Assembly (NCBI GenBank): GCA_900468065.1
Contig: UBTA01000052.1
Coordinates: 1-46,290, forward strand
DNA: 46,290 nt
Reading direction: 5' to 3'
Origin: Hyphomicrobiales bacterium
Lineage (GTDB): Bacteria; Pseudomonadota; Alphaproteobacteria; Rhizobiales; Rhizobiaceae
Translations under genes and position numbers: made by a program
Notes under the pieces: model-generated
The model's input: only the letters and a program-made list of their open reading frames with translations
Database searches by the model: none
What the model was told of the DNA's origin: nothing
Part shown: piece by piece, positions 25,363 to 34,790 of the stretch
Position numbering within the stretch: position 1 is the stretch's first letter
How the letters are laid out: every line of letters starts with the position of its first letter

Positions 25363-27348
25363 ATGTCATCCATCCTCGCGCTCCACCCGATTACCCGCCG
25401 CTCGCTCTTGAGCGGGGTTGCTGCCACTTCCGCCCTCGTTCTTCTGCACCCCTTTGCAGCGCGCGCGGCCGCCAATCAGGCGCATCTGCGCATCATGGAA
25501 ACCACCGACATCCACGTCCACGTCTTCCCTTACGACTATTACGGCGACAAGCCGAACGACACGCTGGGCCTGGCTCGCACCGCCTCGATCATTGACGCCA
25601 TCCGCGCCGAGGCCGGCAATTCCTTCCTCGTCGACAACGGTGATTTCCTCCAGGGCAACCCGATGGGCGACTATATGGCCTATCAGCACGGCATGAAGGA
25701 AGGCGATGTCCACCCGGTCATCAAGGCGATGAATGTGCTCGGCTACGAGGCGGGAACGCTTGGCAATCACGAGTTCAACTATGGCCTCGACTATATGTTC
25801 AAGGTTCTGGGCGGCGCCAATTTCCCGTATGTCTGCGCCAACCTGACCAAGGGGCAGCTGGCCGCCAATCCGAAGGACGACGACCTGTTCTTCAAGCCCT
25901 ACACGATCGTGGAAAAAACCATCACCGATGGAACGGGTGCTGCAAGCGAGCTGAAGATCGGCATCATCGGCTTCGTACCGCCGCAGATCATGCTCTGGGA
26001 CATCAAGAACCTCGAAGGCAAGGCGCAGACGCGTGATATCGTCGAAGCCGCCAAGGCCTGGGTTCCGGTGATGAAAGAGGACGGTGCCGATATCATCATC
26101 GCGCTTTCCCATTCCGGCATCGATGGCTCGGGCCAGAGCGACCGAATGGAAAATGCCTCGCTCTATCTCGCCGGCGTCGAGGGCATCGATGCCGTCTTTA
26201 CCGGCCACCAGCATCTCGTCTTCCCCGGCCCCAAGAGCTTCGACGGCATCGAGGGAGTCGATCCGGTCAAGGGCACTCTGCTCGGCAAGCCGGCGGTGAT
26301 GGGTGGCTTCTGGGGCTCGCATCTCGGCCTCATCGATCTTCTGCTGGAAAAGGATGGCAACGGCTGGAAGATCGTCGATTTCACCACCGAGGCCCGGCCG
26401 ATCTATCACCGGGAGGACAAGAAGGTGGTTGCCGACGTGCCCGACCGCGCCGATGTCATCGCAGCCGCCAGTGCCGAGCACGAGGCGACGCTTGCCTATG
26501 TCCGCACGCCGGTCGGCAAGACCTCGGCGCGGCTTTATTCCTATTTCGCGCTGGTGGCCGACGATCCCTCGGTGCAGATCGTCTCCAATGCGCAGACCTG
26601 GTATATCAAGGGCATGCTGAAAGACACGGAATACAAGGACCTGCCCGTCCTTTCGGCCGCCGCCCCCTTCAAGGCAGGCGGCCGCGGCGGCGCCGATTAT
26701 TATACCGACGTGCCCACCGGTGATATCGCCATCAAGAACGTCGCCGATCTCTATCTCTATCCGAATACCGTGCAGGCCGTCGTCATCACCGGGGCGCAGG
26801 TGAAGAACTGGCTGGAAATGTCGGCCGGCATGTTCAACACGGTCGCCCCCGGCGCCAAGGACGTCGCGCTCATCAACACCGCATTCCCCTCCTACAATTT
26901 CGACATCATCGACGGCGTCACCTACCAGATCGACCTGTCGCAACCGGCCAAATACGACGGCGATGGCAAAGCGGTGAACCCGGATTCCAACCGCATCCAG
27001 AACCTCGCCTTCGAGGGCAAGCCGATCGACCCGGCCCAGAAATTCGTTGTCGCCTCCAACAATTATCGCGCCGGCGGCGGCGGCAAGTTCCCCGAGATCG
27101 CCTCCGACAAGGTCGTCTTCGCCGCCCCAGATACCAACCGTGACGTCATCGTCCGCTACATCATTGCCGAGGGCACGATCAATCCATCCGCTGACGGCAA
27201 CTGGAGTTTTGCGCCGGTGGCGGGTGCAACGGCGGTGTTCGAGAGCGGCCCGAAGGCACGCGGGCTGATTGCCGACGTGAAGGGCGTGAAAATCGAGGAT
27301 GCGGGTGACGGCGCGGATGGGTTTGCGAAGTTTCGGCTGGTGTTGTGA
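25363..27348 (+). CDS. cpdB: 2',3'-cyclic-nucleotide 2'-phosphodiesterase/3'-nucleotidase
   Basis: This exported enzyme hydrolyses cyclic and 3' nucleotides so that phosphate and nucleosides can be taken up. Residues 1-36 form a twin-arginine-type signal (RR at 12-13, then a hydrophobic stretch and ARA). The metallophosphatase domain follows with METTDIHVHVF (Asp 49, His 51), VDNGDFLQGNP, GNHEFNYG and FTGHQH. The 5'-nucleotidase C-terminal domain has VQAVVITGAQVKNWLEMSAG and the substrate-stacking region VVASNNYRAGGGG. Length 661 is usual. A signal-mediated Tat export route is inferred. No Pho box was recognised in the 240-base upstream gap. Confidence 0.93.
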   Translation: MSSILALHPITRRSLLSGVAATSALVLLHPFAARAAANQAHLRIMETTDIHVHVFPYDYYGDKPNDTLGLARTASIIDAIRAEAGNSFLVDNGDFLQGNPMGDYMAYQHGMKEGDVHPVIKAMNVLGYEAGTLGNHEFNYGLDYMFKVLGGANFPYVCANLTKGQLAANPKDDDLFFKPYTIVEKTITDGTGAASELKIGIIGFVPPQIMLWDIKNLEGKAQTRDIVEAAKAWVPVMKEDGADIIIALSHSGIDGSGQSDRMENASLYLAGVEGIDAVFTGHQHLVFPGPKSFDGIEGVDPVKGTLLGKPAVMGGFWGSHLGLIDLLLEKDGNGWKIVDFTTEARPIYHREDKKVVADVPDRADVIAAASAEHEATLAYVRTPVGKTSARLYSYFALVADDPSVQIVSNAQTWYIKGMLKDTEYKDLPVLSAAAPFKAGGRGGADYYTDVPTGDIAIKNVADLYLYPNTVQAVVITGAQVKNWLEMSAGMFNTVAPGAKDVALINTAFPSYNFDIIDGVTYQIDLSQPAKYDGDGKAVNPDSNRIQNLAFEGKPIDPAQKFVVASNNYRAGGGGKFPEIASDKVVFAAPDTNRDVIVRYIIAEGTINPSADGNWSFAPVAGATAVFESGPKARGLIADVKGVKIEDAGDGADGFAKFRLVL

Positions 27349-27367
27349 GTAGCACCTTGGCATGTCG

Positions 27368-27391
27368 TTGCTGAGTTCCCTCGTTCAGCAA
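27368..27391. terminator. Small hairpin between cpdB and the methyltransferase gene
   Basis: TTGCTGA at 27368-27374 pairs with TCAGCAA at 27385-27391 around a ten-base loop, in the 73-base gap between two convergent genes. It is weak but is the only candidate terminator there. Confidence 0.45.
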
Positions 27392-27421
27392 TAGCCTTCG
27401 CAAAGGAAAGACACGTCTGGC

Positions 27422-28267
27422 CTATCGCGTCCCTACGATTATCGTTGCCGTCGAGCGAAGAGTGACCTTACCTTCGCTGACCGATTGCCGCGCCAACTCC
27501 AGCACTTCGCGACGGATTTTCTCCCGGGTTTGCGTATCGGCCCTGGACAAGCCAGCGACGACCGGCGCGGCGATCTCGGTCATGAAGTCCCAGTAGCGCT
27601 CCGGGGTATCGTGCACCATCATCGCCGACACCTCCTCCTCGCTGACGTCATGAAGGCCAACCTCTTTGAAGGTCTCGGCCATCATGCCTTCCGGCGCGCA
27701 GCGGAACAAACCGGGTGAGCCAAGTGGTGGCGGGGGCATTTCCACGTGGCGGGCGATAGTGCTCATTATGGTGGTCGCCCATGGATTTTTGGCAGGGGCG
27801 CTCCATACGGCGGCGCAGATGCGCGCGCCGGGCTTTGCCACGCGCGCCATCTCCTTGGCGGCAGTCGCGATGTCCGGGAAGAACATGAACCCAAACCGGC
27901 ATAGGACGGCGTGGAAACCCGCATCGGCAAAAGGCAACGCTCCCGCATCGCATAGCTTTGTTTCGAAGTTCTTCAGTCCACGGTTGGCCGCATTTTCGGC
28001 GGCAACGGCCAGCATCTGCTCCGAGAGATCGGTTACGATCACATGACCGTCGGGGATTGCCGCTGCCGCCGTGAGGCCCGGTTCACCGGTTCCAGCGGCG
28101 ACGTCCAGCACGCGAAAGCCGTCCGAGAGATTTGCGTGCCGAAGCATGGCATCACCAAACGGACCGAGCCAACCCAGAACCAAACTGTCCCATTTCTTCC
28201 AGCCGGCCGAAAACTTGTCCCAGGTCTCACGTTGCTGGTTGCGGATATCGTCGAGATTCGCAGACAT
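27422..28267 (-). CDS. Class I SAM-dependent methyltransferase
   Basis: This 281-residue protein has the methyltransferase fold: motif I FRVLDVAAGTGEPG (about 51-64), acidic strand 2 (VIVTDLSEQML), motif around LCDAGALPFADAGFHAVLCRFGFMFF, and ARVAKPGARICAAVW. The layout resembles the UbiE/COQ5-type group, but the N-terminal segment NQQRETWDKFSAGWKKWDSLVLGWLG is that of an uncharacterised subgroup. The start is placed at MSANLDD; the frame stays open for 20 more residues. The acceptor is unknown. Confidence 0.88.
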   Translation of the reverse strand: MSANLDDIRNQQRETWDKFSAGWKKWDSLVLGWLGPFGDAMLRHANLSDGFRVLDVAAGTGEPGLTAAAAIPDGHVIVTDLSEQMLAVAAENAANRGLKNFETKLCDAGALPFADAGFHAVLCRFGFMFFPDIATAAKEMARVAKPGARICAAVWSAPAKNPWATTIMSTIARHVEMPPPPLGSPGLFRCAPEGMMAETFKEVGLHDVSEEEVSAMMVHDTPERYWDFMTEIAAPVVAGLSRADTQTREKIRREVLELARQSVSEGKVTLRSTATIIVGTR

Positions 28268-28452
28268 GCGCGCCTTCTCCCTGATATGTCCAAGCGGCAA
28301 GCCTGGAAGGCTTGCACTATGAACCACTAATGTCCGGATTCAACGGGAATATGCTGCGCTATTTAGGAATCGCTAACTTTTCTTGTTTCCAACGATAGCC
28401 TCGAGCCAACTTCAGGCCTTTTGCTGGATACCAGAGCGAAACTTGCCGACTC

Positions 28453-28479
28453 ATCTGACGTGGGACCTCCACGTCAGAT
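28453..28479. repeat. Perfect inverted repeat downstream of cimA
   Basis: ATCTGACGTGG at 28453-28463 and CCACGTCAGAT at 28469-28479 form a perfect 11-base stem with a five-base loop. It lies 18 bases past the cimA stop codon and about 190 bases upstream of the methyltransferase start, both on the minus strand. No T-run follows. It could be a cimA terminator or a dyad operator for the methyltransferase gene. Nothing else is visible in the rest of the 230-base gap. Confidence 0.6.
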
Positions 28480-28496
28480 CATAGCTGGATCACACC

Positions 28497-30110
28497 CTAC
28501 TCCGCTGCAGCCAACCCTGCGTGATCGCGGTTCTTCAACAGCTTGAACACGATCGAATCCATCAGCGCCTGGAAGGATGCGTCAATGATGTTGTCGGAGA
28601 CGCCGACCGTCCACCAGCGGGCGCCGGTGCCGTCGACGGATTCGATGAGGACGCGGGTGATGGCTTCGGTGCCGCCATTGAGGATACGGACCTTGTAGTC
28701 CACCAGTTCGAGATCCTCGATCTCCGACTGGTATTTGCCGAGATCCTTGCGCAGCGCCAGATCGAGTGCGTTGACGGGACCGTGGCCTTCGGCGACCGAC
28801 ATGGTGGCTTGGCCATCGACCGAGACTTTCACCACGGCCTCCGAAACAGTCTTCAAATGGCCGTTGGCATCGAAGCGGCGCTCGACCATGACGCGGAAAC
28901 TTTCGACGTGGAAAAAGTCCGGCACCGAGCCGAGGATTCTTTGCGCCAGGATGGCGAAGCTGGCGTCGGCGCCTTCATAGGCGTAGCCAGTCGCCTCGTT
29001 TTCCTTGACGATGGAAATCAGCTGATCGAGCTTCGGATCATCCTTCGAAACAATGATGCCGCGGCGCTTCAGGGCGTTGATGAAATTGGCCTTGCCGCCC
29101 TGGTCCGACACCATGACCTTGCGCAGATTGCCGACGCTTTCGGGCGTCACATGCTCATAAGTGCGCGGATCCTTCAGCAGTGCCGAGGCATGGATGCCGG
29201 CCTTGGTGGCGAAGGCAGAGGCGCCGACATAGGGCATCTGATGGTCCGGCGAGCGATTGAGAAGCTCGTCGAAGGCATGCGAAAGCTGGGTGAGTTCCTG
29301 CAGCCTGTCGGCATCGATGGCCGTCTCGAAGCGGCTGGTATAGGCTTCCTTCAGCGCCAGCGTCGGGATCAGCGTCACCAGATTGGCATTGCCGCAACGC
29401 TCGCCGATACCGTTCAACGTGCCCTGGATCTGGCGCACGCCGGCCTCGACGGCGGCCAGCGAATTGGCGACCGCCTGTCCCGTATCATTATGCGCGTGGA
29501 TGCCGAGATTGGCGCCGGGCACCCCATGGGCAATCACCGCCGTGACGATGTCGCGGATTTCCGGCGGCTGGGTGCCGCCATTGGTGTCGCACAGAACGAT
29601 CCAGCGGGCACCGGCGTCAAAGGCGGTTTTGGCACAGGCCAGCGCATAGGATGGGTTGGCCTTGTAGCCGTCGAAGAAATGCTCGCAGTCGATCATCGCT
29701 TCCTTGCCGGAGGCAACGACAGCCTCGACCGAGGACTGGATCGATTCGAGGTTTTCGTCATTGGTACAGCCAAGCGCGACGCGGACGTGATAGTCCCAAC
29801 TCTTGGCGACAAGACAGATCGCATCGCTTTGCGCCTGCAACAGGCTGGTCAATCCCGGATCGTTGGAAGCGGACACACCGGCCCGCTTGGTCATGCCGAA
29901 GGCAACGAAGCGGGCGTTGGTGGTGCGCTTCCTGCTGAAGAATTCGGTATCGGTCGGATTGGCACCGGGATAGCCGCCTTCGACATAGTCCATGCCGAAC
30001 TCGTCCAGCATCGTCGCAATGGCGATCTTGTCCTCGACCGAAAAATCGATGCCCGGCGTCTGCTGACCGTCGCGCAGCGTGGTGTCGAAGAGGTGGATGC
30101 GTTCTCTCAT
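28497..30110 (-). CDS. cimA: Citramalate synthase
   Basis: CimA condenses pyruvate and acetyl-CoA to (R)-citramalate, a threonine-independent entry to isoleucine. The catalytic HMGL-like domain begins LFDTTLRDGQQTPGIDF (about 7-23), has GYPGANPTD and the metal-binding LGIHAHNDTGQAVANSLAAVEAG. The C-terminal LeuA-type dimer domain (about 400-530) carries a feedback-binding region. Length is 537 residues from ATG 30110. A 2-isopropylmalate synthase is an alternative name for this fold, but the ordering and YPGANPTD segment fit the TIGR00977 group better. Confidence 0.9.
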   Translation of the reverse strand: MRERIHLFDTTLRDGQQTPGIDFSVEDKIAIATMLDEFGMDYVEGGYPGANPTDTEFFSRKRTTNARFVAFGMTKRAGVSASNDPGLTSLLQAQSDAICLVAKSWDYHVRVALGCTNDENLESIQSSVEAVVASGKEAMIDCEHFFDGYKANPSYALACAKTAFDAGARWIVLCDTNGGTQPPEIRDIVTAVIAHGVPGANLGIHAHNDTGQAVANSLAAVEAGVRQIQGTLNGIGERCGNANLVTLIPTLALKEAYTSRFETAIDADRLQELTQLSHAFDELLNRSPDHQMPYVGASAFATKAGIHASALLKDPRTYEHVTPESVGNLRKVMVSDQGGKANFINALKRRGIIVSKDDPKLDQLISIVKENEATGYAYEGADASFAILAQRILGSVPDFFHVESFRVMVERRFDANGHLKTVSEAVVKVSVDGQATMSVAEGHGPVNALDLALRKDLGKYQSEIEDLELVDYKVRILNGGTEAITRVLIESVDGTGARWWTVGVSDNIIDASFQALMDSIVFKLLKNRDHAGLAAAE

Positions 30111-30151
30111 TGCTGCGTCTCCGATGTGAGTGCGCTCCGAGTTTGCCGCCA

Positions 30152-30304
30152 CTTACCCCCCTCTGTCGGCGACGCCGACATCTCCCCCACAAGGGGGGAG
30201 ATTAACCGAATGCTCTGTGCTCGCCTCACCGGAAAGCTGGTAAGGGAAATGAATGATCTCCCCCCCTGTGGGGGAGATGTCACGAAGTGACAGAGGGGGG
30301 TAAG
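30152..30304. repeat. RIME-like palindromic element between pip and cimA
   Basis: The 153-base element has inverted ends (CTTACCCCCCTCTGTC on the left; its complement at the right end, 30289-30304). Each end contains two small hairpins: one around the C-run/G-run ATCTCCCCC...GGGGGAGAT and one smaller (GTCGGC/GCCGAC on the left, TCAC/GTGA on the right). The middle is unrelated to the second copy at 33130. Such structures match rhizobial intergenic mosaic elements. It fills most of the gap between two genes on the same strand. Confidence 0.85.
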
Positions 30305-30321
30305 AGCCGCAGACGCAGTCA

Positions 30322-31311
<990 letters not shown>

Positions 31312-31315
31312 TCAA

Positions 31316-31786
31316 TCAGGCATCGGGAAATTGCGGCCAGACCTCGGTGTCGTGGTCGGGATGCTGGAAGGAGATGATCTGCTCCTGCTGCATGTAATAG
31401 TTGGGATCCTCATGCACCGGCTGGTCGAAGATCGTCGTCACCCAGGCATTGCGGGCGGCGAAATTCACCTGGATCTGCGGCGCAAGATCGGAGCGATCGT
31501 CGAAGGCGCCGATGGCGATTTCCAGCCCGCCGGGATGTTTGTAGGTCAAAGGCGTGCCGCAGGCAGCGCAAAAACCGCGGGCGATGTTGATGGAGGACTG
31601 GAAATAGCTGGGCTCGCCCCGCGTCCATTGGGTCTCGCCCTTGGCGGTGACGAGCGGCCCGAAAAAGCCGCCAAAGGCCTTCTGACACATGCGGCAATGG
31701 CAGATCGACGGGCGGCCGAGTTCGCCATGGATCTTGAAGCGAACGGCACCGCACTGGCAGCCTCCGGTTCGAGTGGTCTCTGTCAT
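31316..31786 (-). CDS. GFA-family protein, tandem paralogue 1
   Basis: The 156 residues have the GFA zinc cysteines: GGCQCGAVRF (Cys 10 and 12), CHCRMCQKAFGGFF and FCAACGTPLTY. The C-terminus ends in QHPDHDTEVWP, a tail shared with the two paralogues upstream. Biochemical role unknown: the family was named from formaldehyde-glutathione chemistry, but no glutathione enzyme is nearby. The start follows the stop of paralogue 2 with one base between (TGA-C-ATG), so the genes are cotranscribed. Confidence 0.9.
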   Translation of the reverse strand: MTETTRTGGCQCGAVRFKIHGELGRPSICHCRMCQKAFGGFFGPLVTAKGETQWTRGEPSYFQSSINIARGFCAACGTPLTYKHPGGLEIAIGAFDDRSDLAPQIQVNFAARNAWVTTIFDQPVHEDPNYYMQQEQIISFQHPDHDTEVWPQFPDA

Positions 31787-31787
31787 G

Positions 31788-32282
31788 TCAGTCCTCCGGT
31801 GGCCAATGTTCGGTGTCATAGTCTGGATGCTGGCGGTTGGATTCCAGAATGGCAACATGCCGCTCAGTGATCGGCTCACTGCCATCGTCCGTCTCCGTAC
31901 CCGGCAGTTCCGGCAGATGCGAAAACCACGGCATACGTGACTCTACGCCGGATTGGGTCAGCGGCCGCACATCATAGGGATCGTCGAGCGAGCCGAGCAC
32001 GATATTGATGAAATCGGCCTCGGGCATATCGTAAAACAGCGGCGTGCCGCAGAGGAAACAAAAGCCGCGCCGCACCAGATGCGACGAGCGGAACCAGCCG
32101 GGGGCACCGCGGGTGATGCTGAAATTGACGCGCGGCGCATTTGCGAGCGGCATGAAATAATTGCCGGATGCCTTCTGGCACATGCGGCAGTGACACAGAT
32201 GCGGATCCCCAAGCGTTCCCTCCGCCCGGTAGCGAACCGCGCCGCACTGGCAGCCGCCGGTATAGATGCGGCTGATGCTCAT
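31788..32282 (-). CDS. GFA-family protein, tandem paralogue 2
   Basis: The 164 residues carry GGCQCGAVRYRAEG, CHCRMCQKASGNYF and FCFLCGTPLFY, and a tail HPDYDTEHWPPED. It is the most diverged of the three: the segment after the third cysteine pair (MPEADFINIVLGSLDDPYDVRPL) differs from paralogues 1 and 3, which suggests a separate substrate or partner. Its start shares ATGA with the stop of paralogue 3 (4-base overlap). A long insert ITERHVAILESN precedes the tail. Confidence 0.9.
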   Translation of the reverse strand: MSISRIYTGGCQCGAVRYRAEGTLGDPHLCHCRMCQKASGNYFMPLANAPRVNFSITRGAPGWFRSSHLVRRGFCFLCGTPLFYDMPEADFINIVLGSLDDPYDVRPLTQSGVESRMPWFSHLPELPGTETDDGSEPITERHVAILESNRQHPDYDTEHWPPED

Positions 32283-32761
32283 CCGCGTTCCTTCGGCGGC
32301 CATTCGGCCGTATCGTGATCCGGATGCTGGTAGGACACCAGATTGGCAAGGAACGACACGGCGTCCTGATCGGCCATCGTATCCTCGCCCGGCAATTGCG
32401 GGATATGATCGGCATAGGGCAGCTTGGCCTCGATGCCCCACTGGATTGTTGGGACGATGCCCTCCGGCCTGTCGAAGGCGGCGATCGCCAGCGCCACGCC
32501 ATCCGGCGCCTCATAGGTCAGCGGCGTGCCGCAATCGCTACAAAATCCACGGGATGCTGCATTGGAAGACTGGAAGCGTTTGGGTTCGCCGCGCGTCCAG
32601 GAGAGCTTTGCCTGGCGCACCGAAACCAGCGGCAGGTAGAAATTTCCCGCCGCCTTCTGGCACATGCGGCAATGACAGACGGACGCATCTCCCAGTTCGC
32701 CCTCGACGCGAAAGCGAACGGCACCGCATTGGCAGCCGCCGGTATGAACGGGAACGGTCAT
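32279..32761 (-). CDS. GFA-family protein, tandem paralogue 3
   Basis: The 160 residues have GGCQCGAVRFRVEGELGD, CHCRMCQKAAGNFYLP and FCSDCGTPLTYEAPDGVALAIAAFD, with a C-terminal HPDHDTAEWPPKERG. All zinc-binding cysteines are present. The start ATG 32761 shares ATGA with the stop of the DUF559 gene upstream, an overlap that fixes the start and indicates translational coupling. It resembles paralogue 1 closely in the core. Confidence 0.9.
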   Translation of the reverse strand: MTVPVHTGGCQCGAVRFRVEGELGDASVCHCRMCQKAAGNFYLPLVSVRQAKLSWTRGEPKRFQSSNAASRGFCSDCGTPLTYEAPDGVALAIAAFDRPEGIVPTIQWGIEAKLPYADHIPQLPGEDTMADQDAVSFLANLVSYQHPDHDTAEWPPKERG

Positions 32762-33126
32762 GGATGCTCCTCCGCCAAAATCTTGAGGATATGGGCGCAA
32801 ACACCGTCGATATCCTTCAAAACTTCATCATTCCAAAATCGAAGCACGGTCCAGCCATCGCTTTCCAGACGGCCGGTGCGCAACGCATCATAGGCCGCAT
32901 TTTCATTGACCGCATGCTGCGACCCATCCAGTTCGACAATCGGGCGATGTGTCAGGCAGGCGAAATCGGCGATATACCCTGCGATTGGGAACTGACGCCG
33001 AAAACCGATGCCCATTAGCCGGTGAGCCCGCAGTTCATTCCAGAGCTTGCGTTCGGCATCTGTCAGTTTTCTGCGCATTTGGCGCGCATGTGCGCGGGAT
33101 TTTGGCGGGATCACAGTATGCGGCAT
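32758..33126 (-). CDS. DUF559 endonuclease-like protein
   Basis: This 122-residue protein has the Vsr-related DUF559 fold: KLTDAERKLWNELRAHRLMGIGFRRQFPIAGYIADFACLTHRPIVELDGSQH. Asp 54, Glu 65 and Asp 67 with His 71 fit the restriction-like PD-(D/E)xK pattern; nuclease activity is inferred. The start is only four bases from the end of a RIME-like repeat (33130), whose G-run is placed where a ribosome binding site should be. It heads the DUF559-GFA-GFA-GFA operon, with a 4-base overlap to the next gene. DUF559 genes in rhizobia are often found dispersed in this way. Confidence 0.9.
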   Translation of the reverse strand: MPHTVIPPKSRAHARQMRRKLTDAERKLWNELRAHRLMGIGFRRQFPIAGYIADFACLTHRPIVELDGSQHAVNENAAYDALRTGRLESDGWTVLRFWNDEVLKDIDGVCAHILKILAEEHP

Positions 33127-33129
33127 GAT

Positions 33130-33351
33130 ACCCCCCTCTGTCACTTCGTGACATCTCCCCCACAAGTGGGGAGATTGTATGCGGCAGGCCCCTTGCCTTC
33201 CGGAAACTCTCACACTTTGAACATAGGAACTGGGCAAATCAATCCAATTTGCCACCACGATCGACAGAGCAAATCGTTTGTGCAATCGATGGCCGTGGGT
33301 TCCTGATCTCACCCCTGGTGGGGGAGATGTCACGAAGTGACAGAGGGGGGT
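33130..33351. repeat. RIME-like palindromic element upstream of the DUF559 gene
   Basis: The 222-base element has inverted ends: ACCCCCCTCTGTCACTTCGT at the left and its complement at the right (to 33351), each followed inward by the hairpin ATCTCCCCCACAAGTGGGGAG or a variant. The ends match those of the element at 30152-30304; the middle differs and is less GC-rich. It separates the DUF559 gene from cysS, and its outer ends lie four and nine bases from the two genes, so any DUF559 promoter must be inside it. Confidence 0.87.
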
Positions 33352-33359
33352 GGCTGGGC

Positions 33360-34790
33360 TCAACGCCTGACCTCCCACGTGGTCACCCGTTCGCCGGTTG
33401 CCGCATCCTTGCCGTCCTTCAGCTGGATACCCTTGGCGGCGAGGTCGTCGCGGATCTTGTCGGCCTCGGCAAAGTTCTTGGTTTTCAGCATTTCAAGCCG
33501 CATCGCCACCAGAGCGTCCACCGCCGATGCAACCGCACTGTCAACCTCCGCCTCCTTCGGCAAAACGCCCATCAAGGCGGCACTTGCGGCAAAGACCGGC
33601 AGCACGGCCGGATCGGCATTGGCGGCAGAGGCCAAGGCGTGCAGGGCTTGCACCACCGCCACCGTGTTCAGATCGTCCGCCAATGCGTTGAGCACGGACG
33701 CATCCGGGGCGGCATCGCCGGGCTTTCCGGCCGGCCATTTGGCCAACAGGCGCTCCGCCTCCTCCAGCCGCTTGATCGAAAAATCGATCGGCTCGCGGTA
33801 ATGCGTCATCAGCATGGCAAGGCGCAAAACCTCGCCCGGCCATTTGCGGCCGCCGAAGGTCTCGGTGTGCAACAATTCATAGATGGTGACGAAGTTGCCT
33901 TCGGATTTCGACATCTTGCGGCCTTCAACCTGCACGAAGCCGTTATGCATCCAGACGTTCGCCATGACCTTGGTGCCATGGGCGCAACGCGACTGGGCGA
34001 TCTCGTTCTCGTGATGCGGAAAGATGAGGTCAAGCCCGCCACCGTGGATATCGAAGACCTCGCCGAGATAGGCGGCTGCCATGGCCGAGCACTCAATATG
34101 CCAGCCGGGACGGCCCCGGCCCCAGGGCGAATCCCAGCCGGGTTCCTCCGGCGACGAGAGCTTCCAAAGCACAAAGTCGCCAGGACTTTTCTTGTGAGCG
34201 TCCACAGCGACGCGTGCGCCAGCCTGCTGTTCGTCAAGGTTGCGTTTGGAGAGTTCGCCGTAGTCGGACGTCGAAACCGTATCAAACAGGACTTCGCCAT
34301 TGGTTTCATAGGCATGGCCGCGTTCGATCAGCCGCTCTATCAGCGTGATCATGTCCGACTTTCCGTCGTCACGCGGCCGCACGAATTCGGTGGCACGCGG
34401 CTCGTGTGTCGGCTCAAGGCAGCCAAGTATCGCCACGTCGGAGTGGAACTGGTTCGCTGTCTTCTCCGTCACGCGGCGGATCGCCTCGTTCAGCGATAGT
34501 GTACCATTGCCGATCTCCGTACCGAAATCCCGCAGAGCCCGCGCATTGATCTTGTCGTCGAGGTCGGTGATGTTACGGGCATAGGTCACATGGCTTTCGC
34601 CATAAACGTGACGCAGCAACCGGTAGAGCACGTCGAAGACGATAACCGGGCGGGCATTGCCGATATGAGCGAAGTCATAGACCGTCGGGCCGCAGACATA
34701 CATGCGGACATTATCGGGATCGATCGGCGTAAAGACTGCCTTCTCCCGCGTCAGCGTGTTGTACAGTTTCAGTTCCGGCAGTCCGTCCAT
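33360..34790 (-). CDS. cysS: Cysteinyl-tRNA synthetase
   Basis: CysS charges tRNA-Cys. The class I signatures are [19 protein letters not shown] (zinc ligand Cys 33 and HIGN 42-45), the second zinc region with HHENEIAQS, and KMSKSEGNF for ATP. The C-terminal half has the helical DALR-like domain. Length is 476 residues. The start at 34790 gives the family N-terminus [14 protein letters not shown] and has GGAG seven bases upstream; a longer frame reaching 34823 is possible but unsupported. Confidence 0.96.
   Translation of the reverse strand: MDGLPELKLYNTLTREKAVFTPIDPDNVRMYVCGPTVYDFAHIGNARPVIVFDVLYRLLRHVYGESHVTYARNITDLDDKINARALRDFGTEIGNGTLSLNEAIRRVTEKTANQFHSDVAILGCLEPTHEPRATEFVRPRDDGKSDMITLIERLIERGHAYETNGEVLFDTVSTSDYGELSKRNLDEQQAGARVAVDAHKKSPGDFVLWKLSSPEEPGWDSPWGRGRPGWHIECSAMAAAYLGEVFDIHGGGLDLIFPHHENEIAQSRCAHGTKVMANVWMHNGFVQVEGRKMSKSEGNFVTIYELLHTETFGGRKWPGEVLRLAMLMTHYREPIDFSIKRLEEAERLLAKWPAGKPGDAAPDASVLNALADDLNTVAVVQALHALASAANADPAVLPVFAASAALMGVLPKEAEVDSAVASAVDALVAMRLEMLKTKNFAEADKIRDDLAAKGIQLKDGKDAATGERVTTWEVRR

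Noticed and set aside
25366-27363. Open frame of 665 codons on the minus strand across cpdB
   Set aside because: It mirrors cpdB, has low-complexity Asp/Gly/Val composition and lacks a ribosome binding site; cpdB has clear catalytic motifs.
28521-30290. Open frame of 589 codons on the plus strand across cimA
   Set aside because: It is the antisense frame of cimA, Gly/Asp/Arg-rich with no family match, and runs through the palindromic repeat. High GC content gives long antisense frames.
30152-30304. CRISPR-like repeat pattern
   Set aside because: The repeats are inverted, few and unequal in spacing; no regularly spaced direct repeats or cas genes are present.
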